This document shows, one piece after another, positions 1-5,978 of a DNA stretch of 5,978 nt; within the stretch, counting starts at the first letter, position 1; each line of letters opens with the position of its first letter. The DNA is from an uncultured Bacillaceae bacterium (lineage in GTDB: Bacteria; Bacillota; Bacilli; Caldalkalibacillales; Caldalkalibacillaceae), in contig CALBTX010000031.1 in assembly GCA_937967685.1 (NCBI GenBank), positions 1 through 5,978 of the forward strand, given 5' to 3'. The notes beneath the pieces are model-generated. The model ran no database searches and had not been told where the DNA came from. It saw nothing but the letters and a program-made list of their open reading frames with translations. Made by a program: the position numbers and the translations under genes.

Positions 1-4
1 TTGG

Positions 5-44
5 CATCCTGTAAGGATTGATTCCTTATGGGATGTTTTATTTT
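5..44 (+). terminator. Intrinsic terminator of an upstream gene outside the window
   Basis: Bases 5-17 pair with 23-35 as a continuous 13-bp stem. Two of the pairs are G-U wobbles (10 with 30, 11 with 29), and the loop is five bases (18-22). The stem is followed directly by TTTTATTTT at 36-44. This is the classic form of a rho-independent terminator for + strand transcription. The other strand has no T-run after the stem, so it should work in one direction only. I infer that a + strand gene ends just before the window and that the transport operon has its own promoter downstream. Confidence 0.75.
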
Positions 45-107
45 AAACGGTATATGAAGAAAAAGCGTATACGTACATTGAATCGGGAGATATGAGCAAG
101 GTTACCA

Positions 108-132
108 CCTGAGCAACCGTTATAGCGTCAGG
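108..132. repeat. Imperfect inverted repeat in the leader, possible operator
   Basis: CCTGAGC at 108-114 pairs with GC at 125-126 and TCAGG at 128-132, leaving G127 as a bulge and a ten-base loop. No T-run follows, so it is unlikely to be a terminator. A direct repeat TGAGCAA (93-99 and 110-116) overlaps it. The position upstream of the first gene would suit a regulator-binding site or a leader RNA hairpin, but I recognise no known operator consensus. Confidence 0.3.
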
Positions 133-144
133 ATTCGATCATAT

Positions 145-172
145 TTTACATGAAGAGACATAAACATATGGC
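145..172 (+). promoter_or_regulatory. Weak sigma-A promoter candidate
   Basis: TTTACA at 145-150 matches five of six bases of the -35 consensus. After a 16-base spacer, TATGGC at 167-172 matches only three of six bases of the -10 consensus. Transcription would begin near 179, just ahead of the ribosome-binding site at 191-196. The poor -10 makes this tentative; it is the best candidate I found in the leader. Confidence 0.2.
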
Positions 173-201
173 AAGGGAACAGGAATTCACAGGGGGCATG
201 A

Positions 202-1458
202 ATGATAATGAAAAAAGGATTTCTCATGATTATTGGGCTGCCATTGCTCTTAATGTTGGTGGCGTGCGGCGGGCAGGAATCCTCTTCGAATGGAGCATCG
301 GGGAATTTAGAGGATGAGACAATTAAGCTGGGCGTCTTAGAGGACCGTTCCGGGGATTTTTCGCTTGTAGGTATTCAGAAAACTCATGCAGTAGAATTAG
401 CGGTGGAAGAAATTAATGAAGAAGGTGGTTTATTGGGGAAGCAAATTGAAATCATTGCCCCAGACACACAGTCCGATGATAACCGTTATCAAGAAATGGC
501 CAATAAACTCATATTGGATGATGAAGTCGATGTGATTATGGGGGCTTTCTCAAGCGCTTCACGAGAAGCGATTCGCCCCATTATGGAGAAGCACGGAATG
601 ATTTATTTTTACAACAACCAATATGAGGGCGGGGTGGCAAGCAAATATACATTTCCTACAGGCGCGGTACCTGAACATCAAGTGATGCCAGTCATGGAAT
701 ATATGATTGAAACCTATGGGCTTAATGGGTACACCATTGCCGCAGACTACAATTTTGGACAAATAACAGCTGATTGGGTAAGAGTAGCTGCCGAAGAGTA
801 TGGAGGAACAATTATTGATGAAGAATTTGTTCCACTCGGTGTTTCCCAGTTTAGCAGCAGCATAAATAGAATTCAGCAAGCTAATCCTGATTTCCTCGTT
901 GTTTTGTTAACAGGTGCCAAACAATCTTCTTTCTATGAACAGTGGTTAAACTCGGGTATAGACGGTTTACCAATGGCCACAACGATCAATATGGCTCAGC
1001 AATATGAACATAAACGTTTCCAACCTCCGGCACTGGCGAATATGCATGTAGCCGCACCATTTATGGAAGAATTGGATACACCGGAGGCACAGGAGTTTGT
1101 CAAGAAATTTAGAGAGAAATTTCCTGATGATGAATATGTTGGGATGGAAGCTGCTGCACAGTATACGGGAGTATATTTATGGGCCACAGCAGTAGAACAG
1201 GCGGGGACCACAGAAACTGAAGCAGTGATTGAAGCTTTGGAAAGCGGATTAAGTGTTGAGGCCCCTTCAGGCACGGTGACCATTGATCCTAAATCACATC
1301 ATGCCATCAAAAATGTTTATTTGTTCCATGCGGATGAAAATCACAATATTTCAATCCTTGATTTATGGGAGCAGGTAGAACCGTACTGGTTAGGGGATGA
1401 AATGGGGATTGATTTGAGAGAAGATGCACCGAATAAGCAATTTACTCCTCTTGACTAA
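202..1458 (+). CDS. Amide/urea-type ABC transporter substrate-binding lipoprotein (UrtA/FmdD-like)
   Basis: This is the extracellular solute receptor of the importer encoded downstream. The N-terminus is a lipoprotein signal: lysines at 4-5, a hydrophobic stretch of about residues 7-21, and the lipobox LVAC with the lipidated Cys at 22. A short Ser/Gly/Asn-rich linker follows, then a type I periplasmic-binding fold from about residue 40, opening with IKLGVLEDRSGDFS. The segment YNNQYEGG (137-144) resembles the one in urea- and amide-binding members of the family and is the main reason to prefer amide or urea over branched-chain amino acids. At 418 residues the length is normal. AGGGGG at 191-196 lies five bases before ATG 202 and eleven before ATG 208, so Met3 is an alternative start that leaves the mature protein unchanged. 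A terminator-like hairpin follows the gene, which may raise its level over the permeases. The ligand itself is not proven by sequence. Confidence 0.88.
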   Translation: MIMKKGFLMIIGLPLLLMLVACGGQESSSNGASGNLEDETIKLGVLEDRSGDFSLVGIQKTHAVELAVEEINEEGGLLGKQIEIIAPDTQSDDNRYQEMANKLILDDEVDVIMGAFSSASREAIRPIMEKHGMIYFYNNQYEGGVASKYTFPTGAVPEHQVMPVMEYMIETYGLNGYTIAADYNFGQITADWVRVAAEEYGGTIIDEEFVPLGVSQFSSSINRIQQANPDFLVVLLTGAKQSSFYEQWLNSGIDGLPMATTINMAQQYEHKRFQPPALANMHVAAPFMEELDTPEAQEFVKKFREKFPDDEYVGMEAAAQYTGVYLWATAVEQAGTTETEAVIEALESGLSVEAPSGTVTIDPKSHHAIKNVYLFHADENHNISILDLWEQVEPYWLGDEMGIDLREDAPNKQFTPLD

Positions 1459-1475
1459 AAGAAAAAGATCATTGT

Positions 1476-1499
1476 CCTTTGAGACATTGTTCCTCAAGG
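1476..1499 (+). other. Small bulged hairpin after the binding-protein gene
   Basis: CCTT (1476-1479) plus GAG (1481-1483) pairs with CTCAAGG (1493-1499), with T1480 bulged and a nine-base loop. No T-run follows, so it does not look like a terminator by itself. It lies 17 bases after the stop codon and just ahead of the stronger hairpin at 1505-1538. It could help protect the 3' end of the binding-protein message, or it may be chance. Confidence 0.3.
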
Positions 1500-1504
1500 T
1501 GTAT

Positions 1505-1541
1505 AGGTGCGTCATGATAAAAATTGCTTGACGCGCCTTTT
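1505..1541 (+). terminator. Intra-operon intrinsic terminator, probably partial
   Basis: AGGTGCGTCA (1505-1514) pairs with TGACGCGCCT (1529-1538) over ten bases, with one U-G wobble (1508 with 1535). The loop is 14 bases. The run TTTT at 1538-1541 overlaps the end of the stem, and further A/T-rich sequence follows. The stem is GC-rich enough to terminate, but the T-run is short and the loop large, so read-through is likely. It sits between the binding protein and the first permease. I infer that it lowers permease and ATPase expression relative to the binding protein, as is common in ABC importer operons. Confidence 0.65.
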
Positions 1542-1579
1542 AGAAATTTATTCATGAGGGAATAACTACTCGAAGAATT

Positions 1580-1587
1580 GGAGAAGG
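1580..1587 (+). promoter_or_regulatory. Ribosome-binding site that fixes the first permease start
   Basis: GGAGAAGG at 1580-1587 lies five bases before ATG 1593. The longer frame could begin at TTG 1578, but the nearest purine-rich run upstream of that codon is GAGGG at 1556-1560, 17 bases away and too far to serve it. The ATG at 1593 is therefore the better start. Confidence 0.7.
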
Positions 1588-1592
1588 TTTTG

Positions 1593-2474
1593 ATGGAAAT
1601 ATTCGCAAATCTATTTAATATTTTATATCAATTCTTGGATAGTTTTTCATTCCTAATTTTGTCTGCCATTGGTTTGGCAATTATTTTTGGAATGATGAGA
1701 ATCATCAATCTGGCCCATGGGGAATTTATGATGTTAGGGGCATACATCACTTCCGCATGTTATTTGGCAGGTATACCACTACTTTTTGCGATTATTTTAG
1801 GAGCAATCGGTGTAGGTATATTCGGTTTGATTATTGATAGGCTGGTCATATGTCATTTATATGGAAGACCGCTCGATTCAGTTGTGGCAACTTGGGGAAT
1901 TAGTTTAATCATGACTCAAGGTTTTCTCATCTTATTGGGGGCAACTTTTGAAGGACCCTCTACCCCTTTGGGTTCTTTCGTAGTTGGAGATCGGAATTAT
2001 TCGGTCTACAGGATATTACTCGTTTTCATCGCTATTTCCTTGCTAATATTCATGTACTGGATCTTTATGCATACCAAATTTGGCTTGAAATCAAGAGCAA
2101 CAATGCAGAATAATGAAATGGCCAGCAGTTTGGGAACGAATACAAAACGTATGAATACCATAACATTCATGGTCGGATCCATGTTTGCTGGCTTGGCCGG
2201 AGGGCTTTATGCACCAACAATGGCGATCACCCCATCTTTTGGATCAGCATTTCTGATGGAGAGTTTTATAACGGTCCTTGTAGGTGGAGCGAACCCCCTG
2301 ATCGGGACGGTTGTTTCCGGGGGCGCCCTTGGGGTCGTCAATAGTGGTTTGTCCTATTTGTATGGAACTTTTATTGGCAGAGTCGGTCTGTTGATCGTCG
2401 CCATTCTCTTTATTCGGCTATGGCCATTTGGTTTTTCTGGACTGATAGAGAAAAAAATGATGCGGGTGAAGTGA
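1593..2474 (+). CDS. ABC transporter permease, LivH/UrtB type
   Basis: This is one of two membrane subunits that form the translocation channel. It has 293 residues from ATG 1593; an upstream TTG at 1578 would add five residues but has no usable ribosome-binding site. About eight hydrophobic segments can be seen (near residues 18-34, 45-58, 62-82, 98-117, 140-158, 190-210, 222-243 and 258-276). The segment INLAHGEFMMLGAY (38-51) is the hallmark of the LivH/UrtB permeases, and ESFITVLVGGANPLIGT (223-239) is a second conserved stretch. The cytoplasmic loop at about 164-188 sits where the family contacts its ATPase. The length matches the short core form and not the long UrtB of many proteobacteria, which carries a large N-terminal extension. 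The next permease begins four bases after the stop, so the two are almost certainly translated together. Confidence 0.88.
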   Translation: MEIFANLFNILYQFLDSFSFLILSAIGLAIIFGMMRIINLAHGEFMMLGAYITSACYLAGIPLLFAIILGAIGVGIFGLIIDRLVICHLYGRPLDSVVATWGISLIMTQGFLILLGATFEGPSTPLGSFVVGDRNYSVYRILLVFIAISLLIFMYWIFMHTKFGLKSRATMQNNEMASSLGTNTKRMNTITFMVGSMFAGLAGGLYAPTMAITPSFGSAFLMESFITVLVGGANPLIGTVVSGGALGVVNSGLSYLYGTFIGRVGLLIVAILFIRLWPFGFSGLIEKKMMRVK

Positions 2475-2478
2475 TATC

Positions 2479-3468
2479 ATGAAAAGATTAACTGCTGAAA
2501 ACGTTACAGCGGGGTTATTATTTATCTTTCTTATCTTTTATCCATTGATGGCTTCCGCTTACAATGTTTTGAATATGTCTTATTTTTTATCAATGGTCTT
2601 CCTCTCCCTGAGTCTGGCTTTAATATGGGGTTTAGCCGGTATATTCAGTTTTGGACAAACAGCTTTTTTTGGAATAGGCGGATATAGCTATGCCATCATT
2701 AGTTTGAATTTGGACATCCCAGACATCACTTTTATTGTGCTCATTTCAGCTCTCTTGATTGCGGGTATAGCAGCTTGGATATTAGGCTATTTTATTTTTT
2801 ACGGCGGCGTTAATGACGTATTTGTGGGATTGATTACACTGTGTGTCACACTTGTTTTAGCTACATTTATGAGTCAAACTGCCGGATCGCAGTGGAAAAT
2901 AGGCAGCGTTCCTTTAGGTGGGGACAATGGAATTAATAACATACCTTCCATTTCTATTGGTAACATTATTTCTTTTGAACGAAACTATTTGTACTATCTC
3001 ATACTTATCGTGCTTGTTGTTGTCTATTTATTGCTGCGAAAAATTAGTCACTCTAAATCGGGTTACAAACTGATTGCCGTTAGGGAAAATCGGGAGCGCA
3101 GTGAACTATTTGGCTACAACATCCCGCTCATTCAAACGATGGTATTTACACTTGGGGGTGTTTTGGCCGCACTTAGCGGTGTTTTCTATGTCACGTGGGG
3201 AGGATATATTTCTCCTTCTTCAATGGGTATAACAGCCGCGGCATTGCCTGTTGTTTTAGTTGCAGCAGCAGGTCGAAAAAATTTAACGGCCGTGATTTTA
3301 TTTACGATTATCTATTATATGTTTTCCCAATATTTATCTGTGACGGGCAGTGAATATGCTCTTGTCGTATTAGGCTTTACTTTGGTTGTCGTTATTTTGT
3401 TAGTTCCTCAAGGCGTTTTCGCATCTCTCTTTCAATTACTTGATCGTCTGCTGTTCAAAAAGAAATGA
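2479..3468 (+). CDS. ABC transporter permease, LivM/UrtC type
   Basis: This is the second membrane subunit, expected to pair with the LivH/UrtB-type permease encoded just upstream. It has 329 residues and nine or ten hydrophobic segments, with a basic C-terminal tail ending in KKK. WGLAGIFSFGQTAFFGIGGY (50-69) is the conserved LivM/UrtC segment, normally read as SFGH or SLGH followed by AFF and a glycine-rich turn. LGGDNGINNIP (146-156) corresponds to the glycine/asparagine loop of UrtC proteins. GYKLIAVRENRERSELFGYN (195-214) is the EAA-like cytoplasmic loop that docks on the ATPase. The start at ATG 2479 is four bases after the previous stop; GGTGA at 2465-2469, inside the end of the previous gene, is the likely ribosome-binding site. 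I see no truncation. The family call is firm and the substrate is not. Confidence 0.88.
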   Translation: MKRLTAENVTAGLLFIFLIFYPLMASAYNVLNMSYFLSMVFLSLSLALIWGLAGIFSFGQTAFFGIGGYSYAIISLNLDIPDITFIVLISALLIAGIAAWILGYFIFYGGVNDVFVGLITLCVTLVLATFMSQTAGSQWKIGSVPLGGDNGINNIPSISIGNIISFERNYLYYLILIVLVVVYLLLRKISHSKSGYKLIAVRENRERSELFGYNIPLIQTMVFTLGGVLAALSGVFYVTWGGYISPSSMGITAAALPVVLVAAAGRKNLTAVILFTIIYYMFSQYLSVTGSEYALVVLGFTLVVVILLVPQGVFASLFQLLDRLLFKKK

Positions 3469-3496
3469 TTGCTTAGGAAGGGAGGTATGAACAAAC

Positions 3497-4255
3497 ATGT
3501 CAAATACAATCGAAGAACGAAAAAAGGAGAAAAAAAATCAAACGACACAAAAAGTACTGGAACTTAAGGATCTGAGCAAAGACTTTGGCGGATTAAGGGC
3601 AGTGGACGAAGTGAATATGGTTGTCAATAAGGGGGAATTGCGCTGCTTAATCGGACCCAATGGAGCTGGGAAAAGTACCATTTTCAAATTGATTATGGGT
3701 TTGTATCCACCCACCAAGGGTAGTGTCCTTTTCAAAGGTCAAGAACTGGTCGGCTTACCCGTGTGGAAACGGGCACGATTAGGGATCAGTATTAAAATGC
3801 AAATTCCCGGTGTATATGGGGAATTGTCATTATATGATAATTTACGGATTGCTGGGCAAAATTTCATCCCCCCTATTAAAATAGATTCGGAGATTGACCG
3901 ACTTGTGCATTTGGTGGGGATTGAAAATTTAGGTAATCCGATTGTCAAAAATCTTTCTCATGGGCAACAACAGTGGTTAGAAATAGCCATGGCTCTTGCC
4001 TCAAACCCCGAATTACTTTTACTTGATGAGCCAGCAGCGGGCATGGGGCCGGAGGAAACTGAATTTACGGCTCAGATCATACACAAATTATCCGAAAAAG
4101 GGATCACCATCATCTTTATTGATCATGACATGGGTTTTGTTCGACGCATTGCTCAAAAAGTGACCGTACTACATTACGGTAAACTTTTTGCGGAAGGTAC
4201 GATTGATGAAATTGAGACGAATGAAGAAGTGATCCGAATATATTTAGGAAGTTAA
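3497..4255 (+). CDS. ABC transporter ATP-binding protein, UrtD/LivG type
   Basis: This is one of two cytoplasmic ATPases that power the importer. It has 252 residues. Walker A is GPNGAGKST (53-61), the Q-loop Gln is 102 in KMQIPG, the signature is LSHGQQQW (153-160), Walker B is LLLLDEP (173-179) with the catalytic Glu at 178, and the switch His is 210 in IDHDMGFV. The LSHGQ signature followed by QWLEIAM, and the DEPAAGM stretch after Walker B, resemble urea transporter UrtD more closely than ordinary LivG. About 18 residues rich in Lys, Glu and Gln precede the ATPase domain, longer than usual and of unknown role. The start is supported by AAGGGAGGT at 3478-3486, ten bases upstream. ATG 3487 follows the ribosome-binding site directly and is out of frame. 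The gene begins 28 bases after the UrtC-type permease. Confidence 0.88.
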   Translation: MSNTIEERKKEKKNQTTQKVLELKDLSKDFGGLRAVDEVNMVVNKGELRCLIGPNGAGKSTIFKLIMGLYPPTKGSVLFKGQELVGLPVWKRARLGISIKMQIPGVYGELSLYDNLRIAGQNFIPPIKIDSEIDRLVHLVGIENLGNPIVKNLSHGQQQWLEIAMALASNPELLLLDEPAAGMGPEETEFTAQIIHKLSEKGITIIFIDHDMGFVRRIAQKVTVLHYGKLFAEGTIDEIETNEEVIRIYLGS

Positions 4256-4294
4256 TATTTTTCACTTTTACTTTAAAAGCTGTGGGGGAAAAGA

Positions 4295-4990
4295 ATGCTT
4301 AGGGTACAAAACCTTTCGACTGGATATGGTAGAGTAACCGTTGTTCGGGATGTGAATATCGAGGTTGAAAAAGGGGAAATTGTTTCCATCATTGGCCGGA
4401 ATGGTGTGGGAAAAAGTACTTTTGTCAAATGTATCATGGGACTGCTGAAGACATTTACCGGCAAAATCATTTTTCATGAAAATGACATCACAGACATTGA
4501 TTCTTTTAAGCGAGCTCACTTTGGAATCGGTTATGTCCCGCAAGGTCATGGCACATTTCCCAGACTAACCGTTCAAGAAAATTTGATGATGGGCGAATCA
4601 ATTAACATAGCGGAGAAAACAACGGATTATGAAGTGATCTACAATTATTTCCCTCGTTTAAAAGATCGACTGCAGCAAAAAGCTGGCACGTTGAGCGGTG
4701 GTGAACAAGCTCAACTGGCCATTGGCAGAGCATTGGTCGGTCATCCTAAATTATTATTACTCGATGAACCTTCTGAAGGGATCCAACCAAACATCATTAA
4801 ACAGATTAGTGATAATCTTCTTCAAATTAATAAAGATCTCGGTTTAACAATACTTTTTGTCGAACAAAACATTCAATTCATTCAAAGTATGGCAGATAGA
4901 TGTTATGCCATGGATCGAGGAGGTATTATTGGTGAACATGCTTCAGATGAGCTGACTCTGGAAAATATAAAACATTATTTAACTGTATAA
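4295..4990 (+). CDS. ABC transporter ATP-binding protein, UrtE/LivF type
   Basis: This is the second cytoplasmic ATPase, expected to form a heterodimer with the UrtD-type protein encoded just upstream. It has 231 residues, normal for LivF/UrtE. Walker A is GRNGVGKST (34-42), the Q-loop Gln is 83 in YVPQGHGTFPRLTVQENL (80-97), the signature is LSGGEQAQ (133-140), and Walker B is LLLLDEP (153-159) followed by SEGIQP. The Q-loop region and the SEGIQP segment are typical of UrtE. The switch position is Gln191 in VEQN in place of His; this is normal for LivF/UrtE proteins, so it is not a sign of decay. The start is ATG 4295 with GGGGG at 4284-4288, six bases upstream. The gene begins 39 bases after the UrtD-type gene with no terminator between them. 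Confidence 0.88.
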   Translation: MLRVQNLSTGYGRVTVVRDVNIEVEKGEIVSIIGRNGVGKSTFVKCIMGLLKTFTGKIIFHENDITDIDSFKRAHFGIGYVPQGHGTFPRLTVQENLMMGESINIAEKTTDYEVIYNYFPRLKDRLQQKAGTLSGGEQAQLAIGRALVGHPKLLLLDEPSEGIQPNIIKQISDNLLQINKDLGLTILFVEQNIQFIQSMADRCYAMDRGGIIGEHASDELTLENIKHYLTV

Positions 4991-5049
4991 ATATTTGTTC
5001 GCACACATATTTACTGGTTGGTTGAAATTTTGAAATATCAGAATTCCAA

Positions 5050-5056
5050 AAGGAGG
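5050..5056 (+). promoter_or_regulatory. Strong ribosome-binding site that fixes the TTG start of the amidase
   Basis: AAGGAGG at 5050-5056 is an almost perfect Shine-Dalgarno sequence, eight bases before TTG 5065. No in-frame ATG lies near it: the first in-frame ATG falls more than 120 codons into the conserved protein. The TTG is therefore the supported start. Confidence 0.85.
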
Positions 5057-5064
5057 CATTGATA

Positions 5065-5978
5065 TTGAAAGAAATTAAACAGCCCGGAAAGTTCAGTTAT
5101 GTTTTTAGTCGTTATCTTGAGCCCATTGACACTGTCAAGCCTGGTGAAGAAGTTGTGATTCATACTGAAGATGCCTTTGAAAATCAAATCACAAAAGAAA
5201 CAGATTTACCTTCGCAAATTTTGGGTGACTACCTGAATCCACAAACAGGGCCAATCTATATTGAGGGAGCAGAACCGGGAGATACACTCGTTGTTCATAT
5301 TATTGATATTACCCCAACGCGTGATTGGGCAGTAAGCCTCTTAAAACCTCATTTTGGAGGCCTGACGACAACGGGAAGCACTCCTTTACTCCATGAACCT
5401 CTTCCTGAAAAAGTGTGGATTTATAAACTGAAAGAAGGGATGTTATCAAATAACGATCGTTTAAGTTTTCCTTGGCGTCCTTTCTTGGGCACGATTGCCA
5501 CGGCACCCGATTTGGAAGCTGTTTCAGCGTTAACTCCACATCATTATGGAGGAAATATGGATGTGCCCGATACCAAACCGGGTAACACTATCTTTTTACC
5601 TGTGAAGGTACCTGGAGCCTACTTCTATACAGGAGACTGTCATGCGGGTCAAGGAGATGGCGAATTGTGCGGCGTAGCTCTAGAAATATCAGCAAAAACG
5701 ACTATCAGATTTGAATTGATCAAAGGGAAATCCATCAAGTGGCCACGCATTGAAAGCCCAACGGAAATAATGGCTGTCGGAAGCGCGCGACCGATGGAGG
5801 ATGCCGCCAGAATTGCCTACATGGAATTAATAGACTGGTTAGTGGAACTAGGCTGGGACAAATGGGATGCTTATCAAGCCTTGACCCAAATTGGCAAATT
5901 GACAGTTGGAAATATGGTTGACACGTATTACTCTCTTGTCGCCAAGATTGACAAAGAATATGCATTCATGGATGATGA
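5065..5978 (+). CDS. fmdA: Acetamidase/formamidase, FmdA/AmdA family (3' end cut by window)
   Basis: This cytoplasmic enzyme is predicted to hydrolyse a short-chain amide to ammonia and its carboxylate (formamide to formate, or acetamide to acetate). The frame is open from TTG 5065 to the window edge, giving 304 complete codons with no stop. Family landmarks are GPIYIEGAEPGD (62-73), FLGTIATAP (140-148), HHYGGNMD (159-166) and GDCHAGQGDGELCG (190-203). The last contains the acidic and His residues D191, H193, D198 and E200, likely at the active or metal site. ARPMEDAARIAY (241-252) and VGNMVD near the C-terminus also fit. The short members of this family are about 300 residues, so probably only a few residues are missing. 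The family is unrelated to the nitrilase-type amidases AmiE and AmiF. The gene begins 74 bases after the second ATPase gene with no terminator between, which supports co-transcription and a role in using the imported solute. Formamide and acetamide cannot be told apart from sequence. Confidence 0.9.
   Translation, partial: MKEIKQPGKFSYVFSRYLEPIDTVKPGEEVVIHTEDAFENQITKETDLPSQILGDYLNPQTGPIYIEGAEPGDTLVVHIIDITPTRDWAVSLLKPHFGGLTTTGSTPLLHEPLPEKVWIYKLKEGMLSNNDRLSFPWRPFLGTIATAPDLEAVSALTPHHYGGNMDVPDTKPGNTIFLPVKVPGAYFYTGDCHAGQGDGELCGVALEISAKTTIRFELIKGKSIKWPRIESPTEIMAVGSARPMEDAARIAYMELIDWLVELGWDKWDAYQALTQIGKLTVGNMVDTYYSLVAKIDKEYAFMDD

Larger units (their letters stand above)
45..201 (+). promoter_or_regulatory. 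Non-coding leader expected to hold the operon promoter
   Basis: This stretch lies between the upstream terminator and the binding-protein gene, and I found no convincing reading frame in it on either strand. Because transcription from upstream should stop at 44, the operon promoter is expected here; that is inference from layout. No strong sigma-A promoter stands out, and I saw no sigma-54 -24/-12 pair and no good TnrA/GlnR-type site. I also saw no match to the conserved parts of the guanidine (ykkC) riboswitch. The ribosome-binding site of the first gene, AGGGGG, is at 191-196. Confidence 0.45.

Noticed and set aside
15..95. A short frame with a basic, membrane-tail-like sequence ending at TGA 93-95
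   Set aside because: It has an in-frame stop at 12-14, no credible start, and overlaps the strong terminator at 5-44. The resemblance to the C-terminus of a membrane protein is most likely chance.
134..150. Possible TnrA/GlnR nitrogen-control site around TTACA at 146-150
   Set aside because: The partner half-site at the required distance (134-138) matches poorly, so the TGTNA-N7-TNACA pattern is not met.
45..201. Guanidine (ykkC-type) riboswitch, considered because it can precede urea-related transport genes
   Set aside because: The conserved sequence blocks of that RNA are not present, and the hairpin at 108-132 does not fit its architecture.
559..1283. Opposite-strand open frames within the binding-protein gene
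   Set aside because: They lie wholly inside a well-supported + strand gene and show no family features or ribosome-binding sites.
2494..2510. cre-like sequence with GCTG/CAGC arms around AACGTT, near the start of the UrtC-type permease gene
   Set aside because: The 3' half does not match the CcpA site consensus, the arms are not symmetric about the core, and the bases are explained by codons 6-11 of the gene.
4256..4294. CTTTT/AAAAG inverted repeat between the two ATPase genes
   Set aside because: The stem is only five mostly A-T pairs and no T-run follows, so it cannot be supported as a terminator.
5309..5965. Two opposite-strand open frames near the right end
   Set aside because: Both are covered by the amidase frame, which contains several conserved family motifs across the same bases.

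Overview
The window looks like chromosomal DNA from a low-GC Gram-positive bacterium of the Bacillales type. The signs are a lipoprotein-anchored binding protein, strong purine-rich Shine-Dalgarno sites, a TTG start codon and hairpin-plus-T-run terminators. I cannot name the genus from sequence alone. All genes lie on the + strand and form one tight cluster that runs off the right edge.

Layout. Bases 5-44 form a strong intrinsic terminator, probably ending an upstream + strand gene outside the window. Bases 45-201 are a non-coding leader that should hold the operon promoter; it contains an imperfect inverted repeat (108-132) but no convincing sigma-A promoter. Then come a lipoprotein solute-binding protein (202-1458), a 134-base gap with two hairpins of which the second looks like an intrinsic terminator (1505-1541), two permeases of the LivH/UrtB and LivM/UrtC types (1593-2474 and 2479-3468), and two ATPases of the UrtD and UrtE types (3497-4255 and 4295-4990). 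Last is a nearly complete acetamidase/formamidase of the FmdA/AmdA family (5065 to the window end). It starts with TTG, which makes it easy to miss.

How the genes work together. The five transport proteins make a complete branched-chain amino acid/urea/amide-type ABC importer. The lipoprotein captures a small amide-like solute outside the membrane, the two permeases form the channel, and the two ATPases drive import. The linked hydrolase would split a short-chain amide (formamide or acetamide are the family substrates) into ammonia and a carboxylate. The simplest reading is a scavenging operon that takes up amides as a nitrogen and possibly carbon source. The exact substrate cannot be read from the sequence, and urea-type transport remains possible.

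Novelty. This is a recognisable type of operon and not an undescribed system. The points most worth a second look are the terminator-like hairpin inside the operon after the binding-protein gene, the unassigned inverted repeat in the leader, and the corrected starts of the first permease and the amidase.
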